From assembly GCA_035549075.1 (NCBI GenBank), contig DASZRT010000075.1:1-64000 (forward strand): DNA of 64,000 nucleotides. Reading direction: 5' to 3'. Within the stretch, counting starts at the first letter, position 1, and each line of letters opens with the position of its first letter. Below are positions 49,142 to 56,914 of this stretch, piece by piece. Below the pieces are notes generated by a model, which saw nothing but the letters and a program-made list of their open reading frames with translations, was not told the origin of the DNA and made no database searches. This DNA comes from DASZFV01 sp035549075 (GTDB lineage: Bacteria; Myxococcota_A; Polyangia; Fen-1088). The translations under genes were made by a program, and so were the position numbers.

Positions 49142-49513
49142 TTACGCGCGCGAAACGGCGTCGAGGAGCACGGCCAGGTCGACGGGCTTGCGCATGATGA
49201 GGACGCCGCTGGGCGCGCGCGACGGATCCGAGGTCGAGATGAGCACGGGAATTTCGCGCAGCGCCGGGTCGGCCTTCATTTCGGCATAGACGGCGCCGCC
49301 ATCCATGCGCGGCATGATGAGATCGAGGATCACGACGTGGGGACGCTCGTCGAGCGCCCGCATCAGCGCGAGCGCGTCGACGCCGTTGGTCGCGAGCTCG
49401 ACGGCGTAGCCTTCCTCTTCGAAGACGTCGCGCAGGGTCTCGCGGATCGTCTCCTCGTCGTCGACGATGACGACGGTGCGCCGTGGCGCGAGCACGCTGT
49501 CGACGGCGGTCAT
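49142..49513 (-). CDS. Stand-alone receiver coupled to a soluble kinase
   Basis: 123 residues, overlapping the upstream kinase stop by ATGA. CheY-like fold: VVIVDDEETIR, phospho-Asp in VVILDLIMPRMDGG, LISTSDPS and MRKPVDL. No output domain. Probably the direct partner of the overlapping kinase and last gene of the stress-membrane operon starting at 52823. Confidence 0.9.
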   Translation of the reverse strand: MTAVDSVLAPRRTVVIVDDEETIRETLRDVFEEEGYAVELATNGVDALALMRALDERPHVVILDLIMPRMDGGAVYAEMKADPALREIPVLISTSDPSRAPSGVLIMRKPVDLAVLLDAVSRA

Positions 49514-50355
49514 GGCGCCGCCGCCAAGGGTGGCAAGGGTGGACCGTGCGGCCGGACGACGTTGCGTGGCAGGGTGAGCCGAAAGATCGTCCGGGCGGCC
49601 CCGCCGAGATCGGCGTCGAGCGCCCCCCCGTGCGCCGTTGCGATCTCGCGCGAGATGTAAAGCCCCAGCCCGAGGCCGCGCGTGCGCGGGTCGCGCTCGT
49701 TCCCGCGGAACGGCTCGAAGAGCAGGGGGCGCAGCTCGGACGCGAGCGTCCCGGCGTTCTCGACGGTGAGCACGACGCGCTCGGGCGCGCGGCCGTCGAT
49801 GTGCACGCAAACGGGCGCGTTCGGCGACCCATGCTGGAGGGCGTTGTCGAGGAGGTTCGACAAGATCTGCGCCACGCGCTCGCGATCCCACGAGCCTGCG
49901 GCGTCGCCGATGGCATCGACGACGATCGTGTGCTCGGGGTGCGCGGCGTCGGCCGCGTGCGCGGCCTCGCGCGCGACGTCGTCGAGGGCGAAGCGCGTCA
50001 GCGCGAGATCGAGGCCATCGCCCGTGCGCAGCCGCGTGAAGTCGATCAGCTGATCGATCATGCGTCCGAGGCGTTGGGCGCTCAAGAGGATGCGGCCCGC
50101 GGCCTTGTCGGCTTTGGCGCTCGCGTTGAGCCGCGCGATGTAGCTCGCGCCGGTCGTGATCGCCGACAGCGGGTTGCGCAGCTCGTGGCCGAGCATCCCC
50201 GCGAACAGCTCGTTGTAGCGCGCGCTGCGGTCCGCCTCGGCGCGCGCTTCCTTTTCCCGCGCGCGAGCTTCGCGCAGTGCCGCCTCGGCGTCTCGGTGAC
50301 GGCCGGGTGGCTCACGATTCGGAGCGCGCATTTCGTGGCGATTGGCGGAGCCCAT
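49510..50355 (-). CDS. Soluble histidine kinase without input domain
   Basis: 281 residues. A short charged coiled coil leads straight into the kinase core: H box GMLGHELRNPLSAI, N box NLLDNALQHGS, a degenerate G1 (TVENAGTLASE lacks the DxGxG Asp-Gly pair) and G2 RGLGLGLYISRE. Missing sensor domain and altered G1 mean that it may need a partner for activation. Coupled to the receiver at 49142 and 11 bases after a small membrane-associated protein gene. Confidence 0.85.
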   Translation of the reverse strand: MGSANRHEMRAPNREPPGRHRDAEAALREARAREKEARAEADRSARYNELFAGMLGHELRNPLSAITTGASYIARLNASAKADKAAGRILLSAQRLGRMIDQLIDFTRLRTGDGLDLALTRFALDDVAREAAHAADAAHPEHTIVVDAIGDAAGSWDRERVAQILSNLLDNALQHGSPNAPVCVHIDGRAPERVVLTVENAGTLASELRPLLFEPFRGNERDPRTRGLGLGLYISREIATAHGGALDADLGGAARTIFRLTLPRNVVRPHGPPLPPLAAAP

Positions 50356-50366
50356 GGCGCGCTCGC

Positions 50367-50747
50367 TCAGGCCTCGCCGGCCCCCGCAGGTGACGCCGCG
50401 CCCGCGGCTTCGGGAGCGCCCGCCGCTTCGGCGATGACGCGCTCGAGCGCGGGCAAAAGCGTGAGGCGCGCGCCGAACCGCACACCTGCGCCCAGCAGCT
50501 TGCGCCCCGCGGGTGAACCGAGGCCGCCGCCGATGAGATAGCCGAGGCCCAGCGTCGTCGCGAGCGTCGCGACCGGATGTGCCTCGACGATCGCGCTCAC
50601 GATCTTGCCGACGTCGGCCGCCGCCGTCGCGACGCTCTCGACCGCGCTGCCCGCTGCTTCTTCGGCGTCGGCCGCGGCGGCGTCGATCGAAGCCGCTCCG
50701 TTCTTCGGTGCTTCTTCGCTCGCCTCTGAAATGTCCATCGTCGTCAT
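50367..50747 (-). CDS. Small Ala-rich protein with Gly-rich membrane segment
   Basis: 126 residues. Acidic Ala-rich first half (AAADAEEAAGSAVESVATAAADVG) and a central Gly-rich hydrophobic stretch (TLATTLGLGYLIGGGLGSPAG) that may insert in the membrane, ending in low-complexity Ala/Pro. The start codons MTTM have GGAGGGATC upstream. No family recognised; position among DUF3618 and holin-like genes suggests a membrane stress protein. Confidence 0.65.
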   Translation of the reverse strand: MTTMDISEASEEAPKNGAASIDAAAADAEEAAGSAVESVATAAADVGKIVSAIVEAHPVATLATTLGLGYLIGGGLGSPAGRKLLGAGVRFGARLTLLPALERVIAEAAGAPEAAGAASPAGAGEA

Positions 50748-50777
50748 GATCCCTCCTCCGTTCGCTTCATCACGTCT

Positions 50778-51011
50778 TCACTTTGAGCGCCCGCGCCCGA
50801 TCCAGAGCCCCGCGGCGAACGCGCCCGCGACCAACCAGCCCGGATGCGCGCGGACCCAGCCGCGCCAGTCCGTCACGCGCGCGACCTCGTTGCCGAGCGC
50901 GCGCACCGAGGTCGACACCCGCGCGCGCGCGAGGGCGATCTCGGCCTCGATGTCGTCGATCTCCGAAGCCCGATCCGACGACCGCACGAGGCTCGTGTCA
51001 GTGACCGACAT
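50778..51011 (-). CDS. DUF3618-type small membrane protein
   Basis: 77 residues; overlaps the end of the holin-like gene by 14 bases. The N-terminal helix with IDDIEAEIALARARVSTSVRALG matches the DUF3618 head (IRxDIexTRxRLxxTv), followed by a single membrane helix (GWLVAGAFAAGLWIG) and a basic end. It commonly occurs directly after DUF1469/holin-like genes, as here. Confidence 0.82.
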   Translation of the reverse strand: MSVTDTSLVRSSDRASEIDDIEAEIALARARVSTSVRALGNEVARVTDWRGWVRAHPGWLVAGAFAAGLWIGRGRSK

Positions 51012-51408
51012 GAGCCTCGTCCTTTCGCGGCACGAGCAGGCTCACCGTGTGGTCGAGCTGCGAGAGCGTCTCGCGCAGCGGCGGCTTGGACGCGCGCCTC
51101 AGGACGACGAAGAGCGCGCCCGCGCCGAGCGCGAGGTGCCCGCCGCCGACGACGAGAAACGCGATCGCGCCGCCCCAGGGGCCCGCGAGCGCCAGCGCCG
51201 CCGCCACGGCGACGAGCGCATACCCCAACGCCCCGAGCGCGCCCGCGAGGGCGATGAGCCCGATCCGGCGCGTCTCCACCCGCGCCGTCTCCTCGAGCTC
51301 GACCCGCGCGAGCTTGATGTGCCCGGCGACGAGGGCTCCGAGCCCCTCGACGACGTTCTCGACGAGGGGCGCGAAGCCGGCCGGCCGTTCTTGCGACGTC
51401 GACCTCAT
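50998..51408 (-). CDS. Phage-holin-superfamily (DUF1469) membrane protein
   Basis: 136 residues. An amphipathic head (VVEGLGALVAGHIKLARVELEE) with the family's LARxE pattern precedes two long membrane helices (GLIALAGALGALGYALVAVAAALAL and AIAFLVVGGGHLALGAGALFVVL). Members are called holin-like only by fold; they are usually found beside DUF3618 and YqjD-type genes, exactly as in this operon, and are not lysis proteins there. Confidence 0.82.
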   Translation of the reverse strand: MRSTSQERPAGFAPLVENVVEGLGALVAGHIKLARVELEETARVETRRIGLIALAGALGALGYALVAVAAALALAGPWGGAIAFLVVGGGHLALGAGALFVVLRRASKPPLRETLSQLDHTVSLLVPRKDEAHVGH

Positions 51409-51415
51409 GGCCGCG

Positions 51416-51562
51416 TCAGAGCCGCCGACCCTGGACGACGCGCACGAGGACCATCACGACCGCGGCGATGAGCAAGAGGTGAATGAACCCGCCCATCGTG
51501 TATGAGCCCACGAGCCCAATGGCCCAAAGAACCAGCAAGATGAGTGCGATGGTGTAGAGCAT
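51416..51562 (-). CDS. DUF5670 / Lmo0937-family small membrane protein (second copy)
   Basis: 48 residues from an ATG with AAGGAGA upstream. LYTIALILLVLWAIGLVGSY, then TMGGFIHLLLIAAVVMVLVRVV is a textbook DUF5670 pattern: two helices with a Gly-Gly turn. It lies between the AI-2E transporter-like gene and the holin-like gene, all on the minus strand. Confidence 0.85.
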   Translation of the reverse strand: MLYTIALILLVLWAIGLVGSYTMGGFIHLLLIAAVVMVLVRVVQGRRL

Positions 51563-51599
51563 GACGATGTCTCCTTGAGTGGGTGTCGGGGGTTGAACG

Positions 51600-52823
51600 T
51601 CACTGTTTCGCGATGGCGACCGCGATGGCGGCCGCCTCTTCTGCGGGGGCGCCCTCGGTGAGGGCGGCGTAGGTCTCTTCGGCGCGCTCCGCGGCGGCGC
51701 GCTCCTCGGGCGTCTCGCTGAGCGGCTGGCCCGGCAGCTCGACGCGCAGCTCCTCGACCAGCATGCGCAGCGCCGCCGCGATGGGCAGGGCGAGCAGCGC
51801 GCCCATGATGCCCAGCAGCTCGCCGCCGATGACGAGCGCGAGCGTGACGGCGACGGCCGACAGGCGCAGCACGCGGCCATAGACGCGGGGCACGATGAGC
51901 CGGTTCTCGATCTCTTGATAGACGATCACGAGCGCGACGAGGGAGATCGTCATGACCGTGCCGTGCGGCAGCGCGACGAGCGCGAGGGGCGCCAGCGTGA
52001 GCGCGCCGCCCACGAACGGGATGACGTCGGCCACGGCCGCGAAGGTCGCGAACGCGGTCGCGTTGGGCAGGCGGAAGGCCGTCAGGAGCGCGAAGACGTA
52101 GACGCCGATCGCCGCCGACGTCAGCAGCTGGCCGCGCACGTAGCCGCCGACGATCGCCTCGAGGTTCAGCATGATGCGCGCGAGGCGCACGTGGTACTGG
52201 CGCGGAACGATCGCGTAGAGCGTGCCTTGCGAGCGCTCGGGATCGACGAGCACATAGACGGCGAGGGCGAGCGACGTCGCCGCCCAGCCGAGCCACACGC
52301 CGAGGCGGCTCGACACCTGGACGGCCTCGCGGCTCGACGCGACGAAGAGCTTGCTGGGGTCGGCGTGGCGAATCGATTCGGCGAGCGGCGCCGTGAGCGC
52401 CGACCGCTCGAAGTAGGTGGCGACCTGCTGCTGAATCGTCGGCAGGTCGTGCAGCACGCGCGTCAGCTCGGCCCACAGCGCGGGCAGCGTCACGAGCGCG
52501 ATGCCCGCGGTGGCGGCGACGACGGCGAACAGCACCGCCGCGACGGCGGGGCCGCGCTTGAGGCCGCGCTTCTCGAGCGCGCCCACGACGGGGTTCAGCG
52601 TTCCGACCACGATGAGCGCGACCGAGACCGCGAGCAGCACGGGCCAGAGCCGCACGAACAGCCACACGCCACCGACGAGCGCCGCCGCGACGAGCATCGT
52701 GCGCGGCGAGACCTCGATCGATCGGCCGCGCTGACGCGGTCGGGGCGACGGCGTCGTGTGAGCGTGAGCGCGGCGCGAGGCGTGTGATCTCGGGATCGTG
52801 TCGTTGGCGGCGGAAGCGTGCAT
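51600..52823 (-). CDS. AI-2E transporter (PerM/YdiK)-family membrane protein
   Basis: 407 residues, seven to eight helices. After a basic, low-complexity head (residues 1-40; Met43 is an alternative start) come the family features: two N-terminal helices, a long amphipathic periplasmic stretch with LPTIQQQV, LNLEAIVGGYVRGQLL, FATFAAVADVIPFVGGAL and the late EIENRLIVPRVYG. Family members export small molecules or act as Na+/H+ antiporters; AI-2 itself is not implied. First gene of a seven-gene minus-strand operon of stress-type membrane proteins. Confidence 0.9.
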   Translation of the reverse strand: MHASAANDTIPRSHASRRAHAHTTPSPRPRQRGRSIEVSPRTMLVAAALVGGVWLFVRLWPVLLAVSVALIVVGTLNPVVGALEKRGLKRGPAVAAVLFAVVAATAGIALVTLPALWAELTRVLHDLPTIQQQVATYFERSALTAPLAESIRHADPSKLFVASSREAVQVSSRLGVWLGWAATSLALAVYVLVDPERSQGTLYAIVPRQYHVRLARIMLNLEAIVGGYVRGQLLTSAAIGVYVFALLTAFRLPNATAFATFAAVADVIPFVGGALTLAPLALVALPHGTVMTISLVALVIVYQEIENRLIVPRVYGRVLRLSAVAVTLALVIGGELLGIMGALLALPIAAALRMLVEELRVELPGQPLSETPEERAAAERAEETYAALTEGAPAEEAAAIAVAIAKQ

Positions 52824-52840
52824 GGGCTGTGTTTTCCTAG

Positions 52841-52856
52841 AGCGAGCGACGTGCCA
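52841..52856 (-). promoter_or_regulatory. Sigma-54 promoter candidate near AI-2E gene
   Basis: Minus strand TGGCACG-N4-TCGCT, GG-N10-GC exact, 11 of 12 positions. It would start transcription only about eight bases before the annotated ATG, inside the AGGA ribosome-binding site, so either translation starts further in or the element is not used. Confidence 0.4.
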
Positions 52857-52867
52857 GCCTCCAAGGT

Positions 52868-52886
52868 GAAAATCGGCGCGATTTTC
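52868..52886. promoter_or_regulatory. Perfect dyad GAAAATCG-GCG-CGATTTTC
   Basis: Eight-base half-sites with a three-base centre, 45 bases upstream of the AI-2E gene and just upstream of the sigma-54-like element: the expected place for an activator site. Confidence 0.45.
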
Positions 52887-52967
52887 CGCGGTTCGGCCTC
52901 GCCGCGCTGCTCGCGCGGGTTACCGAGCCGTGACGTCGGCCAGGGGTGTCCCCGAGCCGTGACGCGC

Positions 52968-55025
52968 TCAGCGCGGCGAATCGGACGGTTCGATCGAGGG
53001 CGCGCGCGGCGCCGACGACGTGCGATCGAGCGCGCGCAACAGCTCGGCGACGCCCCACGCCTGCGCGACGCAGCCACGCGGGCGAAACGGCGGCTCGGCG
53101 TCGAAGATCTCGCCGACTTGACCCAGGCACGCCTCCTCGGTGTTGGTGAGCAGGCCCGAGAACGACGCGCGCGCCGTCTCGCGCCGCGCGGGGTGCGTGC
53201 GCAGGAGCGCGTCGGTGTAGGGGCCCACGAGCCAGCTCCACACCGTGCCCTGATGGTACGCGGCGTCGCGCGTGCGCAGATCGCCGTGGTAGTTGGCTTG
53301 ATAGCCGGCGTCGCGCGGCGCCAGCGAGCGCAGGCCCACGGGCGTCACGAGCGCGCCGTCGATCGCGGCGAGAACCGCGGGCCAGCGACGACGCTCGAGC
53401 ACGGCGTGCGGCAGCGATATCGCGAGCAGCTGGTTGGGGCGCAGCGACGCGTCGGCGCGCACGTCGGGCCCGTCGAGCACGTCATAGAGATGGCCGCGCG
53501 CCTCGCACCAGAACCGCTCGTCGAAGCGCGCGCGCACCTCGCTGGCGCGCGCCTCGAGATCGCGGGCCACGTCGTCGCGACCGACGGTTCGCTCCCAGCC
53601 CGCGAGCACCGAGAGCGCGTTGAACCACAGGGCGTTGATCTCGACGGCCTTGCCCCGGCGCGGTGTCACGACCCAGTCGCCGCACTTCGCGTCCATCCAC
53701 GTGAGCGCGAAGCCGTCCTCACCTTGCGTGAGCAGGCCGTCGGCCGCGTCGACGTGGATGCCGAAGCGCGTGCCCGCGACGTGGCGTTTGACGATGTCCT
53801 CCATGAGCGGCAAGAGCTCGCGCACGAAGGCCAGGTCCTTGGTGTAGGCGAGGTAGCGGTGGATGGCATGGAAGAACCAGAGGGTCGCGTCGGCCGTGTG
53901 GTACAGGCCCTCGTGCGAGCCTTCGGGGAAGAGGTTGGGCACGAGCCCGTCGCGCACGTAGCTCGCGAAGGTGCGCAGGATCCAGCGCGCCTCGCGGTGC
54001 CGCCCCGGCAGCAGGCAGAGGCCCTCGAGGGAGATCATCGTGTCGCGGCCCCAGTCGGTGAACCAGTGGTAGCCGGCGATGACGGTGCGCAGGCTCTCGC
54101 CGCGGGCGCGCGCGCGGAAGGCGTCGATCGTGCGGCCGACGGGCGAGATGACGAAGAGGTCGGCGGCGAGCTCGAGCGTCGCCGTTCGCTCGTCGGGCGT
54201 CTCGCCCAACGAGCGCGAGATCAGGAAGCGGCGGCGGTCGCGCTCGCTCGCGAGCAGCTCGTCGGGGTCGATCCCGCGCAGCACCTCCCAGTCCTCGACG
54301 GACGCGACGAACGTCGCCGTCGTGCCCGCCTCGAGCACGACGTCGAAGCGCCCGCGCGACCACAGCGCGCCGCGCGAATCGTAGCCCCGCGCGGCTTCCG
54401 TCGCGTACTCGATGTCGCTCGTCTCGGACCGCTCGAAGACGAAACTCGTGCGCGGGCCATGGACGTAGAGGCGCAGCGGCGGGTAGGGCGCGCCGGCGTC
54501 GAGCTCGAAGCGATCCTCGGTGAGCGAGACGGTGTAGGCGGGGATCGCCGACGCGACCGAGCCTTCGTGCGCGCGCACGTGGACGGCGGGACGTAGCGAG
54601 AGCGTCGCGCCCTGGGGCGCCGACACGATCTCGTAGCGCACGATGACGGTGTTCTGGCGCGCGGGGAGATACAAACGCTTCTCGAGGACGAGGCCGTCGC
54701 TCTCGAAGCGCCACACGGGCAGGCCGAGCTCGAGGCGGAACTCGGCGAGCGCGGCCGCGCCGTCGCCGCCGAGGGAGATCGTGTGGCCGTCCGCGAACGT
54801 GACCCACTCGGTGAGCTGGTTGAGCATCATCGTGCGGCCGAGCGGGTTGCGGAGCGCGGCGACGAGCAGGCCGTGGAACCGCCTCGTGATCCGTCCCGAG
54901 ATCGTCCCCGAGGCGTAGCCGCCCATGCCGTTGCCGACGATCCATTCGCGTTCGGCCAGGGCCGCAGGCGCTGTTTGCCCGCGCACGAACCCCACGAGCG
55001 TCGCGTCCGAGTGCGCCTTCGTCAT
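52968..55025 (-). CDS. Glycogen debranching enzyme (amylo-alpha-1,6-glucosidase type)
   Basis: 685 residues from an ATG overlapping the treZ stop (ATGA) with GGGAGG upstream. N-terminal domain (EREWIVGNGMGGYASGTISG, RRFHGLLVAAL) of GDE_N type and a C-terminal (alpha/alpha)6 domain with YHWFTDWGRDTMISLEGL, TADATLWFFHAIHRY, LTWMDAK and HQGTVWSWLVGPY. It removes alpha-1,6-linked glucose from glycogen. Together with TreY/TreZ encoded just upstream it would supply unbranched chains for trehalose synthesis. Last gene of the operon. Confidence 0.93.
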   Translation of the reverse strand: MTKAHSDATLVGFVRGQTAPAALAEREWIVGNGMGGYASGTISGRITRRFHGLLVAALRNPLGRTMMLNQLTEWVTFADGHTISLGGDGAAALAEFRLELGLPVWRFESDGLVLEKRLYLPARQNTVIVRYEIVSAPQGATLSLRPAVHVRAHEGSVASAIPAYTVSLTEDRFELDAGAPYPPLRLYVHGPRTSFVFERSETSDIEYATEAARGYDSRGALWSRGRFDVVLEAGTTATFVASVEDWEVLRGIDPDELLASERDRRRFLISRSLGETPDERTATLELAADLFVISPVGRTIDAFRARARGESLRTVIAGYHWFTDWGRDTMISLEGLCLLPGRHREARWILRTFASYVRDGLVPNLFPEGSHEGLYHTADATLWFFHAIHRYLAYTKDLAFVRELLPLMEDIVKRHVAGTRFGIHVDAADGLLTQGEDGFALTWMDAKCGDWVVTPRRGKAVEINALWFNALSVLAGWERTVGRDDVARDLEARASEVRARFDERFWCEARGHLYDVLDGPDVRADASLRPNQLLAISLPHAVLERRRWPAVLAAIDGALVTPVGLRSLAPRDAGYQANYHGDLRTRDAAYHQGTVWSWLVGPYTDALLRTHPARRETARASFSGLLTNTEEACLGQVGEIFDAEPPFRPRGCVAQAWGVAELLRALDRTSSAPRAPSIEPSDSPR

Positions 55026-56914
55026 GTGTCCTCCCGTCGAGCGGCGAGCAGCACGGCGCCCTCGCCGGGAAAGAAGAGATCGTGATCTTCGCGCGGTCCG
55101 CGCACGCCGGGCCCGCCGTAGCGGGGATCGTCGCTCGACCACGCGAGGTGCCAGCGCGTACCGTGGGGCGGCGCGACCAACGGCTCCGAGAGCGAGGCGG
55201 GCTCGCGGTCGACGCCGAGGTTCAGCAGCAGCAGCCGGTCGCCCAGGCCGCGCGCGTCGGCGTCGTCGAAGTAGCGCACGACGAGCAGCGTGTCGCTCAC
55301 GGCGACGGCGTCGACCTCGACGTCGCCTTCGCCCTCGCGCGCCAGCGTCGGATCGGTGCGCCGCAGCTCGAGCAAGTCGCGATGGAGCGCGAACGCGCGC
55401 GCATGGACCGGCGCCTCACGCTCGTCCCAGTCGAGGCGGCACGCCGCGAACGTCTCGGGCGACGCGGGATCGGGGAAGCGATCGCGCGCGTCGGGCGCGG
55501 CGTAGCGCAGGAACTGCTGGAGGAATTGCGCGCGCCCCGCCTTCACCGACGCCTCGATCTGCGAGCCAGGCTCGGCGAAGTACGTGAACGAGGCCGTCGC
55601 GTTCCACTCCTGGCCCTGGAAGAGCATCGGCGTCGCGGGCGCGAGCAGCATGAGCGCCGTGAGCGCGCGCAGGCGCCCCGGCGCGACGCGCGTCCATGTG
55701 CGCGCGCCGAGCCCGTAGTTGGCGATCTGGTCGTGGTTCTCGAGGCACACGACGAACGAGCGCGGCGGCAGCCCCCGCGTCGAACGCCCGCGCGCCTTCT
55801 TCTGCCAGCGGTAGCGCTGACCTTGGAAGAGGAACCCGTGGCGCACGCAGGCGGCCAGCTCTCTCGCGCGGCCCGAGTAGTCGACGAAGTAGCCGTCGCG
55901 GTGGCCTGTGAGCGCGACGCGCGCCGTGTGGTGGAAGTCGTCATTCCAGAGCGCGTCGAGGCCGAGGCCGCCCGCCTCGACGGGGCGGGCGATCGTCGCG
56001 TCCTGCGGCTCGTTCTCGGCGACGAAGTAGAGCGCGCGCCCGCCCGCGGCGTTGCGCGCCGTCGCGAGAGCGTCGACGAGGATGTGCGGCTGCGAGCTGT
56101 CGAAGATCGTCTGCGTCGCGTCGAACCGGAAGCCGTCGAGGTGGTACTCGTCGATCCACATCGCGACGTTCTCGGTGACGAGGCGGCGCGCGGGCCGCGC
56201 GCCCTCGTCGAAGTTGATGCCGTCGCCCCACTCGGTGCCGCCCGCGCGCTGGTACTCGGGCGAGTAGCGCGGCAGCACGTTGCCGATGCTGCCCATGTGG
56301 TTGTAGACGACGTCGAGGATGACGCCCATGCCCAGCCGGTGGGCGTCGTCGACGAAGCGGCGAAACTCGTCGGGGCGGCCGTAGACGTGGTGAGGCGCCC
56401 ACCAGAGCACGCCGTCGTAGCCCCAACCGCGCTCGCCCACGAACGAGGCGACGGGCATGACCTCGACGACGGTGACGCCGAGGCGCGCGAGATCGGGCAA
56501 GCGCGCGCGCGCCGCCTCCCACGTGCCTTCTTTCGTGAACGTGCCCACGTGCAGCTCGTAGACGACGCGGCCGCGCCGCGGGATCCCGCGCCAAGCCGCG
56601 TCCGTCCACGCGAACGTCGGGTCGACGACTTGCGACGGACCTTCGGGCCCCGACGGTTGGAAGCGCGACGCGGGATCGGGCAGCGGCTCGGTCTCGCCCT
56701 CGAGGCGGTAGCGGTAAGTGGCGCCCGCGGAGAGATGGGGCACGACGCCGGACCACGCGCCGGGCGCATCGTCGCGCGCGAGCGGCACGAGGCGCGCCCC
56801 CGCGCCGTCGCCGACGACGACGTCGACGGCGGCGCGGTCCGGCGCGTAGACGCGAAACGAGACGCCCCCGCGTCCGTCGGGCTCGGCGCCCCACAGCCGT
56901 CGGCGCGCGGTCAC
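55022..56914 (-). CDS. treZ: Malto-oligosyltrehalose trehalohydrolase
   Basis: 630 residues from a GTG overlapping the treY stop (GTGA). N-terminal CBM48-like domain (RRLWGAEPDGRGGVSFRVYAPD), GH13 barrel with ERGWGYDGVLWWAPHHVYG, DVVYNHMGSIGN, nucleophile region GFRFDATQTIFD, acid region VAENEPQD and CLENHDQIANYG, plus the typical FQGQEWNATASFTYF. It releases free trehalose from maltooligosyl-trehalose made by TreY. Coupled to treY and to the debranching enzyme. Confidence 0.96.
   Translation of the reverse strand: MTARRRLWGAEPDGRGGVSFRVYAPDRAAVDVVVGDGAGARLVPLARDDAPGAWSGVVPHLSAGATYRYRLEGETEPLPDPASRFQPSGPEGPSQVVDPTFAWTDAAWRGIPRRGRVVYELHVGTFTKEGTWEAARARLPDLARLGVTVVEVMPVASFVGERGWGYDGVLWWAPHHVYGRPDEFRRFVDDAHRLGMGVILDVVYNHMGSIGNVLPRYSPEYQRAGGTEWGDGINFDEGARPARRLVTENVAMWIDEYHLDGFRFDATQTIFDSSQPHILVDALATARNAAGGRALYFVAENEPQDATIARPVEAGGLGLDALWNDDFHHTARVALTGHRDGYFVDYSGRARELAACVRHGFLFQGQRYRWQKKARGRSTRGLPPRSFVVCLENHDQIANYGLGARTWTRVAPGRLRALTALMLLAPATPMLFQGQEWNATASFTYFAEPGSQIEASVKAGRAQFLQQFLRYAAPDARDRFPDPASPETFAACRLDWDEREAPVHARAFALHRDLLELRRTDPTLAREGEGDVEVDAVAVSDTLLVVRYFDDADARGLGDRLLLLNLGVDREPASLSEPLVAPPHGTRWHLAWSSDDPRYGGPGVRGPREDHDLFFPGEGAVLLAARREDT

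Noticed and set aside
50998..51408. Phage lysis function for the holin-superfamily gene
   Set aside because: No phage genes around it; the DUF1469-DUF3618 pairing is typical of chromosomal stress operons.
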